17,280 nt of DNA, from positions 879-18,158 of the forward strand of contig DKMV01000384.1 of the NCBI GenBank assembly GCA_002469605.1. Reading direction: 5' to 3'. This stretch comes from Leclercia sp. UBA7405 (lineage in GTDB: Bacteria > Pseudomonadota > Gammaproteobacteria > Enterobacterales > Enterobacteriaceae). How positions within the stretch are numbered: the stretch's first letter is position 1; each line of letters starts with the position of its first letter. The notes below the pieces were generated by a model. The model searched no databases. It saw only the letters and a program-made list of their open reading frames with translations, and was not told the DNA's origin. Below, in pieces: positions 6,320-14,039 of this stretch. The position numbers were made by a program, and so were the translations under genes.

Positions 6320-9300
6320 GTTTATGGAAAAAGATAAGCCTCGGCGTACTGATTGTTATCCTGCTGTTGCTGGGAGCGGTGGCCTATCTTGTAGGAACGA
6401 CCAGCGGCCTGCATCTGCTGTTTAACGCCGCCAACCGCTGGGTGCCGGGGCTGGAGATCGGCCAGGTCACCGGCGGCTGGCGCGATCTGCATCTGAAAAA
6501 CGTGCGTTACGAACAGCCGGGCGTGGCGGTGAACGCCGGGGATTTTCATCTGGCGGTTAATCTGCGCTGCCTGCGCGACAGCCAGCTCTGCGTGAACGAT
6601 CTGTCGTTAAAAGATGTGAACGTGGCGATAGATTCCAGCAAAATGCCGAAAAGCGAGCAGGTTGAAGAGGAGGATAGCGGCCCGCTCGATCTCTCGACGC
6701 CTTATCCCATCACCCTGAGCCGGGTGGCACTGAATAACATTAACGTCAAAATCGACGACACCACCGTCTCGGTGATGGACTTCTCCTCCGGCCTGCGCTG
6801 GCAGGAGAAGAACCTGACGCTGACGCCCACCTCGCTGCAGGGGCTGCTGATCGCCCTGCCGAAGGTGGCGGACGTGGCGCAGGAAGAGATCGTCGAGCCC
6901 AAAATTCAGAACCCGCAGCCGGACGAAAAACCCCTCGGCGAAACCTTAAAAGATCTCTTCTCAAAACCGGTATTGCCGGAGATGACCGACGTTCATCTGC
7001 CGCTTAATCTCAATATCGAAGAGTTTAAAGGCGAGCAGCTGCGCCTGACCGGCGACACCGATCTGACGGTCTTCAACATGCTGCTGAAGGTGAGCAGCAT
7101 CGACGGCAATATGAAGCTCGACGCCCTGGATATCGACACCAACCAGGGGAGCGTGAACGCCACCGGCAGCGCCCAGCTGAGCGATAACTGGCCGGTAGAT
7201 ATCACCCTTAACAGCGCCCTGAACATCGACCCCATTAAAGGTGAGAAGGTGAAGCTGAAGGTGGGCGGAGCGCTGCGCGAGCAGCTGGAGTTTGGTGTTA
7301 ATCTTTCCGGCCCGGTGGATATGGTGCTGCGCGGCCAGACCCGGCTGGCAGAAGCGGGCCTGCCGCTGAACCTGGAACTGGTCAGCGAGCAGCTGTACTG
7401 GCCATTTACCGGCGAGAAGCAGTATCAGGCCGACGATCTGAAGCTGAAGCTCAGCGGCAAAATGACCGACTACACCCTGTCGTTCCGCACGGCGGTGAAG
7501 GGGGAGAGCCTGCCGCCCGCCACCATCACTTTGGATGCGAAGGGCAACGAGCAGCAGGTGAATCTCGATAAGCTCACGGTAGCGGCCCTTGAGGGCAAAA
7601 CCGAACTGACGGCGCTGCTCGACTGGCAGCAGGCCATCAGCTGGCGCGGTGAGGTCAAGCTAACGGGCATCAACACTGCCAAAGAGGTGCCGGACTGGCC
7701 CTCGAAGCTTGATGGCCTGATCAAAACCCGCGGTAGCCTGTATGGCGGCACCTGGCAGATGGACGTGCCGGAGATCAAGCTCAACGGCAACGTGAAGCAG
7801 AATAAGGTCAAGGTAGAGGGCTCGCTGAAGGGCAACAGCTATCTGCAATGGACCATTCCGGGGCTGCACGTGGCGCTCGGGCAAAACAGCGCGGATATCA
7901 AAGGCGAGCTGGGGGTAAAAGATCTCAATCTCGATGCCACCATCGATGCGCCTAACCTCGATAACGCCCTGCCGGGGCTGGGTGGCACCGCCAAAGGGCT
8001 GGTGAAGGTGCGCGGTACGGTAGAGGCGCCGCAGCTGCTGGCGGACATCACCGCCAGCGGCCTGCGCTGGCAGGAGCTCTCCGTGGCCCGCGTGCGGGTC
8101 GAAGGCGACGTGAAATCCACCGACCAGGTTGCTGGCAACCTGAACCTGCGGATAGAGCGCATTGCCCAGCCGAATCTTAATCTAAGCCTGGTGACTCTCG
8201 ACGCCAAAGGCAGCGAGAAGCAGCACGATCTGCAGCTGAAGGTGCAGGGTGAGCCGGTCTCCGGCCAGCTGCATCTTACCGGCAGCTTTGATCGCGAGGC
8301 GCAGCGCTGGAAAGGGACGCTGGATAACACCCGCTTTACCACTCCGGTAGGACCGGTGACCCTCTCACGCGCTATTGCGCTGGATTACCGCAACGCGGAG
8401 CAGAAGATCAGCATCGGGCCACACTGCTGGACCAACCCGAACGCCGAGCTCTGCGTCCCGCAAACCATCGACGCGGGGGCAGAAGGGCGCGCAGTAGTGG
8501 ATCTCAACCGCTTCGATCTGGCGATGCTCAAACCCTATATGCCGGAGAGCACCCAGGCGAGCGGTATCTTTACCGGTAAGGCGGATGTGGCATGGGATGC
8601 CACCAAGCCGGGGCTGCCGCAGGGGAGCGTGACGCTTGCCGGGCGTAACGTGAAAGTCACCCAGGTGGTGAACGATGCGCCGCTGCCGCTGGCTTTCGAC
8701 ACCCTGAACCTGCGCGCCGATCTGCATAACAACCGCGCCGAGCTGGAGTGGCTGATCCGGCTGGTTAACAACGGCCAGTTCGACGGACAGGTGCAGATTA
8801 GCGATCCGCAGGGGCAGCGTAATCTGGGCGGCAACGTTAATATCCGCAACCTCAACCTGGCGATGGTCAATAGCATCTTCTCGCGCGGGGAGAAGGCGGC
8901 GGGCATACTCAGCGCCAACCTGCGGCTGGCGGGCAACGCCCAAAGCCCGCAGCTGTTCGGCCAGATGCAGCTAAACGGCGTGGATATCGACGGCAACTTT
9001 ATGCCGTTCGACATGCAGCCGAGCCAGCTCTCCATGAACTTCAACGGCATGAGCTCGACCCTGGCGGGGGTGGTACGCACCCAGCAGGGGGAGATCAACC
9101 TCAGCGGCGACGCCGACTGGAGCCAGCTGGATAACTGGCGCGCGCGCGTGGCGGCCAAAGGCAGCCGGGTGCGGATCACCGTCCCGCCGATGGTACGCCT
9201 GGACGTCTCGCCGGACGTGGTGTTCGAAGCCACGCCGAGCCTCTTTACGCTGGATGGCCGGGTGGACGTGCCCTGGGCACGCATCGTGGTGCACGACCTG

Positions 9301-10092
9301 CCGGAGAGTGCGGTAGGGGTCTCCAGCGATGAGGTGATGCTTGATAAAAATCTCCAGCCGATCGAGGCGAAGAGCGCGGGCATACCGATCAACAGCAACC
9401 TGATCGTGCACGTAGGCAACAACGTGCGTCTGGACGCGTTCGGCCTGAAGGCGCGCCTGACCGGCGATCTGAAGGTGGCCCAGGATAAACAGGGGCTGGG
9501 GCTGAACGGACAGATTAATATTCCTGAAGGACGCTTCCACGCTTACGGACAGGATCTGATCGTGCGTAAAGGCGAGCTGCTCTTCTCCGGCCCGCCGGAT
9601 CAGCCGCTGCTGAACATCGAAGCGATCCGTAATCCGGAGTCCACGGAAAACGACGTGATTGCCGGGGTGCGCGTGACCGGTACCGCCGACGAGCCGAAGG
9701 CCGAGATCTTCTCCGACCCGGCCATGTCCCAGCAGGAGGCACTCTCTTACCTGCTGCGCGGCCAGGGGCTGGACAGCAATCAGAGCGACAGCGCCGCCAT
9801 GACGTCAATGTTAGTTGGCCTGGGGGTTGCACAAAGTGGTCAGGTTGTGGGTAAAATCGGCGAGACGTTTGGCGTAAGCAATCTGGCGCTGGACACCCAG
9901 GGGGTCGGCGACTCCTCGCAGGTGGTGGTCAGTGGCTATGTTCTGCCGGGTCTGCAGGTGAAATACGGCGTAGGGATCTTTGACTCATTAGCAACACTCA
10001 CGTTACGCTATCGCCTGATGCCTAAGCTATATCTGGAAGCGGTGTCTGGCGTAGATCAGGCACTGGATTTGCTCTATCAGTTTGAGTTTTAG
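6316..10092 (+). CDS. tamB: TamB, inner-membrane-anchored AsmA-like bridge protein
   Basis: A 1258-residue protein (E. coli 1259). A single signal anchor at about 7-28 ([19 protein letters not shown]) fixes it in the inner membrane. The rest is periplasmic: a long run of short amphipathic beta strands expected to form the hydrophobic taco-shaped groove of the AsmA/VPS13-like bridge family, ending in the DUF490 (TamB) domain and a C-terminal YQFEF that pairs with TamA. Two cysteine pairs, C85/C92 and C704/C713, are plausible disulfides. There is a short acidic stretch near 114-120. In E. coli, TamB with YhdP and YdbH supports phospholipid transport to the outer membrane. Its ATG overlaps the tamA stop; ytfP follows after 2 bp. 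Confidence 0.96.
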   Translation: MSLWKKISLGVLIVILLLLGAVAYLVGTTSGLHLLFNAANRWVPGLEIGQVTGGWRDLHLKNVRYEQPGVAVNAGDFHLAVNLRCLRDSQLCVNDLSLKDVNVAIDSSKMPKSEQVEEEDSGPLDLSTPYPITLSRVALNNINVKIDDTTVSVMDFSSGLRWQEKNLTLTPTSLQGLLIALPKVADVAQEEIVEPKIQNPQPDEKPLGETLKDLFSKPVLPEMTDVHLPLNLNIEEFKGEQLRLTGDTDLTVFNMLLKVSSIDGNMKLDALDIDTNQGSVNATGSAQLSDNWPVDITLNSALNIDPIKGEKVKLKVGGALREQLEFGVNLSGPVDMVLRGQTRLAEAGLPLNLELVSEQLYWPFTGEKQYQADDLKLKLSGKMTDYTLSFRTAVKGESLPPATITLDAKGNEQQVNLDKLTVAALEGKTELTALLDWQQAISWRGEVKLTGINTAKEVPDWPSKLDGLIKTRGSLYGGTWQMDVPEIKLNGNVKQNKVKVEGSLKGNSYLQWTIPGLHVALGQNSADIKGELGVKDLNLDATIDAPNLDNALPGLGGTAKGLVKVRGTVEAPQLLADITASGLRWQELSVARVRVEGDVKSTDQVAGNLNLRIERIAQPNLNLSLVTLDAKGSEKQHDLQLKVQGEPVSGQLHLTGSFDREAQRWKGTLDNTRFTTPVGPVTLSRAIALDYRNAEQKISIGPHCWTNPNAELCVPQTIDAGAEGRAVVDLNRFDLAMLKPYMPESTQASGIFTGKADVAWDATKPGLPQGSVTLAGRNVKVTQVVNDAPLPLAFDTLNLRADLHNNRAELEWLIRLVNNGQFDGQVQISDPQGQRNLGGNVNIRNLNLAMVNSIFSRGEKAAGILSANLRLAGNAQSPQLFGQMQLNGVDIDGNFMPFDMQPSQLSMNFNGMSSTLAGVVRTQQGEINLSGDADWSQLDNWRARVAAKGSRVRITVPPMVRLDVSPDVVFEATPSLFTLDGRVDVPWARIVVHDLPESAVGVSSDEVMLDKNLQPIEAKSAGIPINSNLIVHVGNNVRLDAFGLKARLTGDLKVAQDKQGLGLNGQINIPEGRFHAYGQDLIVRKGELLFSGPPDQPLLNIEAIRNPESTENDVIAGVRVTGTADEPKAEIFSDPAMSQQEALSYLLRGQGLDSNQSDSAAMTSMLVGLGVAQSGQVVGKIGETFGVSNLALDTQGVGDSSQVVVSGYVLPGLQVKYGVGIFDSLATLTLRYRLMPKLYLEAVSGVDQALDLLYQFEF

Positions 10093-10094
10093 CA

Positions 10095-10439
10095 ATGCGA
10101 ATATTTGTCTACGGCAGTTTACGAACCAAACAAGGCAACAGCCACTGGATGACCAACGCCCAGTTGCTGGGCAATTACAATATCGAGAACTACCAGTTGT
10201 ACAGCCTGGGCCACTATCCAGGCGCGGTTCCGGGAAAAGGAACGGTACAGGGTGAGGTTTATCGTATTGATAATGCCACGCTGGCCGAACTTGATGCCTT
10301 GCGCACCAGGGGCGGTGAATACGCACGCCAGTTGATCCAGACGCCGTACGGAAGTGCATGGATGTACGTGTACCAACGTCCGGTCGATGGACTAACGCTG
10401 ATTGAAAACGGTAACTGGTTAGACAGAGACCAGTACTGA
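10095..10439 (+). CDS. ytfP: YtfP, gamma-glutamylcyclotransferase-like (GGCT/AIG2 fold) protein
   Basis: A 114-residue cytoplasmic protein nearly identical to E. coli YtfP (113). The N-terminal RIFVYGSLR (2-10) is the YGSL substrate-loop signature of the GGCT-like fold, and YPGAVPG (41-47) is a second conserved loop. In active cyclotransferases a catalytic glutamate sits in an LDxxEG segment. Here the segment reads LDALRTRGGEY (67-76), with Arg at that place by direct alignment and E75 the nearest acid, so activity is uncertain. It begins 2 bp after the tamB stop and has no good separate ribosome binding site, which suggests coupling to tamB. Physiological substrate unknown. Confidence 0.92.
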   Translation: MRIFVYGSLRTKQGNSHWMTNAQLLGNYNIENYQLYSLGHYPGAVPGKGTVQGEVYRIDNATLAELDALRTRGGEYARQLIQTPYGSAWMYVYQRPVDGLTLIENGNWLDRDQY

Positions 10440-10452
10440 GCGGTATAAGATA

Positions 10453-10484
10453 AACAACGCCACCTTCGGGTGGCGTTGTTTTTT
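10453..10484 (+). terminator. Rho-independent terminator of the tamA-tamB-ytfP operon
   Basis: A perfect 12-bp stem, AACAACGCCACC (10453-10464) and GGTGGCGTTGTT (10469-10480), closes a stable TTCG tetraloop and runs into a T-tract ending at 10484. It starts 14 bp after the ytfP stop. This is the strongest terminator in the window. Confidence 0.95.
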
Positions 10485-10550
10485 GCGAGCGTCCCATAGC
10501 AAAGAAGGCCCCGCCTGTAGACTATCATTGCTGTAGCGGCAAATTCAGGG

Positions 10551-10579
10551 CAAAAAAAAGCCCCGACGAATCGGGGCTT
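10551..10579 (-). terminator. Rho-independent terminator of ppa
   Basis: On the minus strand AAGCCCCGA (complement of 10571-10579) pairs with TCGGGGCTT (complement of 10558-10566) around a TTCG loop, followed by a run of eight T (complement of 10552-10559). It begins 16 bp past the ppa stop. K-12 carries the chpSB toxin-antitoxin pair in the interval between ytfP and ppa; here only the two convergent terminators are present. Confidence 0.93.
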
Positions 10580-10594
10580 AGTCGGTAAGACGTA

Positions 10595-11125
10595 TTACTT
10601 CTTCGCCGCGCGCTCGAAGGAGGCAATGATTTCCGCTTTAGCGGCTTCTGCATTGTCCCAGCCGTCGACTTTAACCCATTTGCCTTTCTCGAGATCTTTG
10701 TAGTGCTCGAAGAAGTGGGAGATCTGCGCTTTCAGCAGTTCCGGCAGGTCGTTCACATCTTTAATGTGATCGTACTCTTTGCTCAGCTTGGTGTGCGGAA
10801 CGGCAACCAGTTTCGCATCTTCACCGGCTTCGTCAGTCATTTTCAGCACGCCAACCGGACGGCAGCGGATCACAGAGCCCGGCTGCAGCGGGTACGGCGT
10901 CGGGACCAGCACGTCAACCGGGTCACCGTCCAGGGAGAGAGTGTTGTTGATGTAACCGTAGTTGCACGGATAGAACATCGCGGTAGACATGAAACGGTCT
11001 ACGAACAGTGCGCCGGTGTCTTTGTCGATTTCGTATTTGATCGGGTCGGCGTTAGCCGGGATTTCGATAACTACATAGATGTCTTCCGGCAGTTCTTTAC
11101 CCGCAGGGACGTTGAGTAAGCTCAT
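10595..11125 (-). CDS. ppa: Inorganic pyrophosphatase (family I, hexameric)
   Basis: Hydrolyses pyrophosphate to two phosphates in the cytosol and so drives biosynthetic reactions; essential in E. coli. Starting at ATG 11125 it has 176 residues, as in E. coli, with AAAGGA ahead of the start. An in-frame extension upstream to 11257 would run through the promoter and is rejected. All family I active-site residues are visible (numbered with Met1): E21, K30, E32, R44, Y52, Y56, the signature DGDPVDVLV at 66-74 with D66, D68 and D71, then D98, E99, D103, K105, Y142 and K143. It is a single-gene unit with its own promoter and terminator, divergent from ytfQ. Confidence 0.98.
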   Translation of the reverse strand: MSLLNVPAGKELPEDIYVVIEIPANADPIKYEIDKDTGALFVDRFMSTAMFYPCNYGYINNTLSLDGDPVDVLVPTPYPLQPGSVIRCRPVGVLKMTDEAGEDAKLVAVPHTKLSKEYDHIKDVNDLPELLKAQISHFFEHYKDLEKGKWVKVDGWDNAEAAKAEIIASFERAAKK

Positions 11126-11165
11126 GTCTGTGTCCTTTAAAATGATTGGCAAACAAGTGGCGAGT

Positions 11166-11193
11166 ATTATAGCCAACTCGCGCTGAATGTCTT
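11166..11193 (-). promoter_or_regulatory. ppa: ppa sigma-70 promoter
   Basis: On the minus strand a perfect TATAAT -10 (complement of 11166-11171) is preceded after 16 bp by AAGACA (complement of 11188-11193), matching 4 of 6 of TTGACA. The start would fall near 11159, giving a short leader of about 34 nt before the ATG. This fits a strong constitutive housekeeping gene. Confidence 0.75.
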
Positions 11194-11288
11194 CGCCTCT
11201 TTTCGCCCGCTCGCCCGTCCACAGGCTATTTTCAGCCTCTTCCCATGACAGAATCATCCATAAACTCAGCCGCTTTTTTAATGGCTGA

Positions 11289-11304
11289 ATGAAAGCGATT
11301 ACAA
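11289..11304. promoter_or_regulatory. GalR/GalS-like operator, upstream site
   Basis: ATGAAAGCGATTACAA matches the GalR/GalS consensus GTGNAANCGNTTNCAC at 10 of 12 defined positions, centred on the CG at 11296/11297. It lies about 90 bp upstream of the predicted ytfQ transcription start. In E. coli, ytfQ has been reported among GalR targets. Specific LacI/GalR-family members share similar half-sites, so the exact protein is inference. Confidence 0.7.
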
Positions 11305-11335
11305 AGTTGTGATTAACATTTTATTCACTTTCCCG

Positions 11336-11380
11336 AAGTGTGATGTAACGCAATTTGTAACATCTTCCATTGTCTATAGT
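11336..11380 (+). promoter_or_regulatory. ytfQ promoter with class II-type CRP site
   Basis: TATAGT at 11375-11380 is the best -10, with no -35 of quality at 16-18 bp. A CRP-like site spans 11336-11357: perfect left half TGTGAT (11339-11344) and a weak right half GCAAT. Its centre (11346.5) is about 40.5 bp before the predicted start near 11387, the position expected for class II CRP activation, which would replace the missing -35. An imperfect dyad GATGTAAC-N7-GTAACATC (11342-11364) overlaps it. Confidence 0.55.
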
Positions 11381-11434
11381 TTGCTCGCAGAACACCTTTT
11401 AACCAACAAAAACCTACCCTACGAGGACGTTCTT

Positions 11435-12391
11435 ATGTGGAAGCGCTTACTTCTTGTCACAGCAGTTTCGGCAGCCATGTCGTCTATGGCGATGGCCGCC
11501 CCCCTGACCGTAGGATTTTCGCAGGTTGGCTCTGAGTCCGGCTGGCGTGCCGCAGAGACCAGCGTAGCCAAAAGCGAAGCGGAGAAACGCGGCATTACGC
11601 TGAAGATCGCCGACGGTCAGCAGAAGCAGGAAAACCAGATCAAAGCCGTGCGCTCGTTTATCGCCCAGGGCGTTGACGCCATCTTTATCGCACCTGTGGT
11701 AGCTACCGGCTGGGAGCCGGTGCTGAAAGAGGCCAAAGACGCCGAAATTCCGGTCTTCCTGCTCGATCGTTCAGTGGACGTAAAAGACAAATCTCTCTAT
11801 ATGACTACTGTCACCGCCAACAACGTGCTGGAAGGTCAATTAATCGGCGAATGGCTGATCAAAGAGGTCAACGGCAAGCCGTGTAACGTGGTGGAGCTGC
11901 AGGGCACCGTGGGTGCCAGCGTGGCTATCGACCGTAAGAAAGGTTTCGCCGAGGCTATCGCCAAAGCGCCTAACATCAAGATCATCCGCTCTCAGTCCGG
12001 CGACTTTACCCGCAGTAAAGGTAAAGAGGTGATGGAGAGCTTTATCAAAGCCGAAAACAACGGCAAGAACATCTGCATGGTTTACGCCCATAACGACGAC
12101 ATGGTGATCGGGGCTATCCAGGCCATCAAAGAGGCGGGCCTGAAGCCGGGCAAAGATATCCTCACCGGCTCCATCGACGGCGTGCCGGATATCTATAAAG
12201 CGATGATCGATGGCGAAGCGAACGCCAGCGTCGAACTGACGCCGAACATGGCCGGCCCGGCCTTCGACGCGCTGGAAAAATTCAAGAAAGACGGCACCAT
12301 GCCGGAGAAAGTCACTATCACCAAATCCACCCTCTACCTGCCTGATACCGCTAAAGAAGAGTTAGAGAAGAAGAAAAACATGGGCTATTAA
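11435..12391 (+). CDS. ytfQ: YtfQ, periplasmic galactofuranose-binding protein of an ABC importer
   Basis: From ATG 11435, with GAGG at 11423-11426, the product is 318 residues, as in E. coli. In-frame codons upstream run through the promoter and are rejected. Residues 1-21 form a Sec signal peptide ending AMA before APLTVGFSQ. The mature part is a type I periplasmic binding protein of the ribose/galactose class: N-lobe start TVGFSQVGSESGWR, hinge-linked lobes, VYAHNDDMVIGAIQA (217-231) and GSIDGVPD (245-252). C150 and C214 (129 and 193 in the mature chain) are the only mature cysteines and may form a disulfide. In E. coli it binds galactose with preference for the furanose form. It is the first gene of the ytfQRT-yjfF operon. 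Confidence 0.97.
   Translation: MWKRLLLVTAVSAAMSSMAMAAPLTVGFSQVGSESGWRAAETSVAKSEAEKRGITLKIADGQQKQENQIKAVRSFIAQGVDAIFIAPVVATGWEPVLKEAKDAEIPVFLLDRSVDVKDKSLYMTTVTANNVLEGQLIGEWLIKEVNGKPCNVVELQGTVGASVAIDRKKGFAEAIAKAPNIKIIRSQSGDFTRSKGKEVMESFIKAENNGKNICMVYAHNDDMVIGAIQAIKEAGLKPGKDILTGSIDGVPDIYKAMIDGEANASVELTPNMAGPAFDALEKFKKDGTMPEKVTITKSTLYLPDTAKEELEKKKNMGY
11437..11452. promoter_or_regulatory. GalR/GalS-like operator overlapping the ytfQ start
   Basis: GTGGAAGCGCTTACTT matches GTGNAANCGNTTNCAC at 10 of 12 defined positions and begins on the third base of the ytfQ ATG, so it also encodes residues 2-6 (WKRLL). Its centre (11444.5) is 148 bp from the upstream operator, close to 14 helical turns at 10.5 bp per turn. 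This layout recalls the upstream-plus-internal operator pair of the gal operon. Confidence 0.62.
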
Positions 12392-12399
12392 GACCTTTT

Positions 12400-12518
12400 C
12401 CCCTCACCCCGGCCCTCTCCCCATAGGGGAGAGGGAGAAAAACAGTGTGGGGCAGACAAATTCATAACGCGCACAAACAGTCCCCTCTCCCCTACGGGGA
12501 GAGGGTTAGGGTGAGGGG
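12400..12518. repeat. Inverted pair of 36-bp GC-rich palindromic repeats (BIME-like) between ytfQ and ytfR
   Basis: Left unit 12400-12435: CCCCTCACCC, CGG, CCCTCTCCCC, ATA, GGGGAGAGGG. Right unit 12483-12518 is its inverse: CCCTCTCCCC, TAC, GGGGAGAGGG, TTA, GGGTGAGGGG. Each holds a perfect 10-bp hairpin, and the outer arms 12400-12409 and 12509-12518 are perfectly complementary. Units are separated by 47 bp. This is a dispersed repeat type I recognise from Enterobacter-like genomes, analogous in arrangement to REP/BIME elements. It fills nearly all of the 135-bp gap between binding protein and ATPase genes, where REP elements in other ABC operons uncouple expression levels. Confidence 0.85.
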
Positions 12519-12519
12519 G
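12509..12519 (+). promoter_or_regulatory. ytfR ribosome binding site supplied by the repeat
   Basis: The only Shine-Dalgarno-like sequence before the ytfR ATG (12527) is GAGGGGG at 12513-12519, seven bases before the start and almost wholly inside the outer arm of the right repeat unit. The same arm can pair with CCCCTCACCC at 12400-12409 in the mRNA, which would hide it. Confidence 0.6.
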
Positions 12520-12526
12520 AAACAGT

Positions 12527-14029
12527 ATGACGATTGACCAACATCAGGAAATCCTTCGCACCGAGGGGCTATGCAAATACTTTCCCGGCGTAAAAGCGCT
12601 GGATGGCGTCGATTTCAGCCTGCGTCGTGGGGAGATCATGGCGCTGTTGGGGGAGAACGGCGCCGGCAAATCGACCCTGATTAAAGCCCTGACCGGGGTT
12701 TATCACGCCGATCGGGGCTCCATCTGGCTGGAAGGCCACGTTATTTCGCCGAAAAACACCGCCCACGCCCAGCAGTTGGGGATCGGCACCGTCTATCAAG
12801 AGGTCAACCTGCTGCCGAATATGTCGGTGGCGGACAACCTCTTTATCGGCCGCGAACCCCGGCGTTTTGGCCTGCTGCGGCGCAAAGAGATGGAAGCGCG
12901 CGCCACCCGGCTGATGGAATCTTACGGCTTCTCGCTTGACGTGCGCGAACCGCTCAACCGCTTTTCGGTGGCGATGCAGCAGATCGTCGCCATTTGCCGG
13001 GCTATCGATCTCTCCGCCAAAGTGCTGATCCTCGATGAACCTACCGCCAGCCTGGATACCCAGGAGGTGGAGATGCTCTTTACCCTGATGCGCCAGCTGC
13101 GCGACCAGGGGGTGAGCCTGATTTTCGTCACCCATTTCCTCGACCAGGTCTATGAAGTCAGCGATCGCATAACCGTGCTGCGTAACGGCAGCTTTGTTGG
13201 CTGTCGCGAAACCCGCGAGCTGCCGCAGATCGAGCTGGTGAAGATGATGCTGGGCCGCGAGCTGGAGACCAACGCCCTGCAGCGCGCGGGCCGAACCCTG
13301 CTGAGCGAAAAACCGGTGGCGGCGTTTCAGGATTTCGGCAAGAAGGGCACCATCGCGCCCTTTAATCTGGAAGTTCGCCCAGGCGAGATCGTCGGCCTGG
13401 CGGGGCTGCTGGGCTCCGGGCGCACCGAAACCGCAGAGGTGATCTTCGGCATTAAGCCTGCCGACAGCGGCAGTGCGTTAATTAAGGGCAAGCCGCAAAC
13501 GCTGCGCTCGCCGCATCAGGCCTCCAGCCTCGGAATTGGTTTTTGCCCGGAGGATCGCAAAACCGACGGCATTATCGCCGCGGCCTCGGTGCGGGAGAAT
13601 ATTATCCTGGCGCTGCAGGCCCAGCGCGGCTGGCTGCGGCCGATCCCGCGTAAAGAGCAAAACGCCATTGCCGAACGCTTTATCCGCCAGCTGGGGATCC
13701 GCACCCCTAACGCCGAACAGCCCATCGAGTTTCTTTCCGGGGGGAATCAGCAAAAAGTGCTGCTCTCCCGCTGGCTGCTGACCAAACCCCAGTTCCTGAT
13801 CCTCGACGAGCCCACGCGCGGCATCGACGTGGGGGCCCACGCGGAGATCATTCGCCTGATCGAAACCCTGTGCGCCGACGGGCTGGCGCTGCTGGTTATC
13901 TCCTCGGAGCTTGAGGAGCTGGTGGGCTATGCGGACCGCGTCATCATCATGCGCGACCGCAGGCAGGTGGCAGAGATCCCGCTGGATGAACTCTCGGTTC
14001 CGGCCATTATGAATGCCATCGCGGCATAA
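12527..14029 (+). CDS. ytfR: YtfR, twin-domain ATPase of the galactofuranose ABC importer
   Basis: A 500-residue cytoplasmic ATPase (E. coli 500) with two fused nucleotide-binding domains, as in RbsA and MglA. NBD1: Walker A GENGAGKST at 42-50, Q-loop Q91, degenerate signature FSVAMQQ at 146-152, Walker B VLILDEPT at 166-173 and H-loop H203. NBD2: Walker A degenerate (GLLGSGRT, 293-300; Lys replaced by R299), canonical signature LSGGNQQK at 403-410, Walker B FLILDEPT at 423-430, and Ser at the H-loop place (ISSELEE). This asymmetry is usual for the family and leaves one fully active composite site. It powers uptake of galactofuranose bound by YtfQ. Its stop is 10 bp before ytfT; its own start depends on the upstream repeat. 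Confidence 0.96.
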   Translation: MTIDQHQEILRTEGLCKYFPGVKALDGVDFSLRRGEIMALLGENGAGKSTLIKALTGVYHADRGSIWLEGHVISPKNTAHAQQLGIGTVYQEVNLLPNMSVADNLFIGREPRRFGLLRRKEMEARATRLMESYGFSLDVREPLNRFSVAMQQIVAICRAIDLSAKVLILDEPTASLDTQEVEMLFTLMRQLRDQGVSLIFVTHFLDQVYEVSDRITVLRNGSFVGCRETRELPQIELVKMMLGRELETNALQRAGRTLLSEKPVAAFQDFGKKGTIAPFNLEVRPGEIVGLAGLLGSGRTETAEVIFGIKPADSGSALIKGKPQTLRSPHQASSLGIGFCPEDRKTDGIIAAASVRENIILALQAQRGWLRPIPRKEQNAIAERFIRQLGIRTPNAEQPIEFLSGGNQQKVLLSRWLLTKPQFLILDEPTRGIDVGAHAEIIRLIETLCADGLALLVISSELEELVGYADRVIIMRDRRQVAEIPLDELSVPAIMNAIAA

Positions 14030-14039
14030 GGAGACCGGC

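Noticed and set aside
11126..11257. Upstream in-frame extension of ppa
   Set aside because: It runs through the TATAAT promoter, and the ATG at 11125 has its own ribosome binding site and gives the conserved 176-residue protein.
11309..11434. Upstream in-frame extension of ytfQ
   Set aside because: It crosses the predicted CRP site and -10 element; ATG 11435 starts a standard signal peptide and has GAGG at the right distance.
12413..12435. Intrinsic terminator after ytfQ
   Set aside because: The left repeat unit forms a strong hairpin but is followed by AGAAAAACAG rather than a T-run on the plus strand; it fits a palindromic repeat better, though some attenuation remains possible.
12400..12518. 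CRISPR array or insertion sequence
   Set aside because: There are only two units in opposite orientation with a 47-bp spacer, no open frame and no cas genes or transposase nearby.
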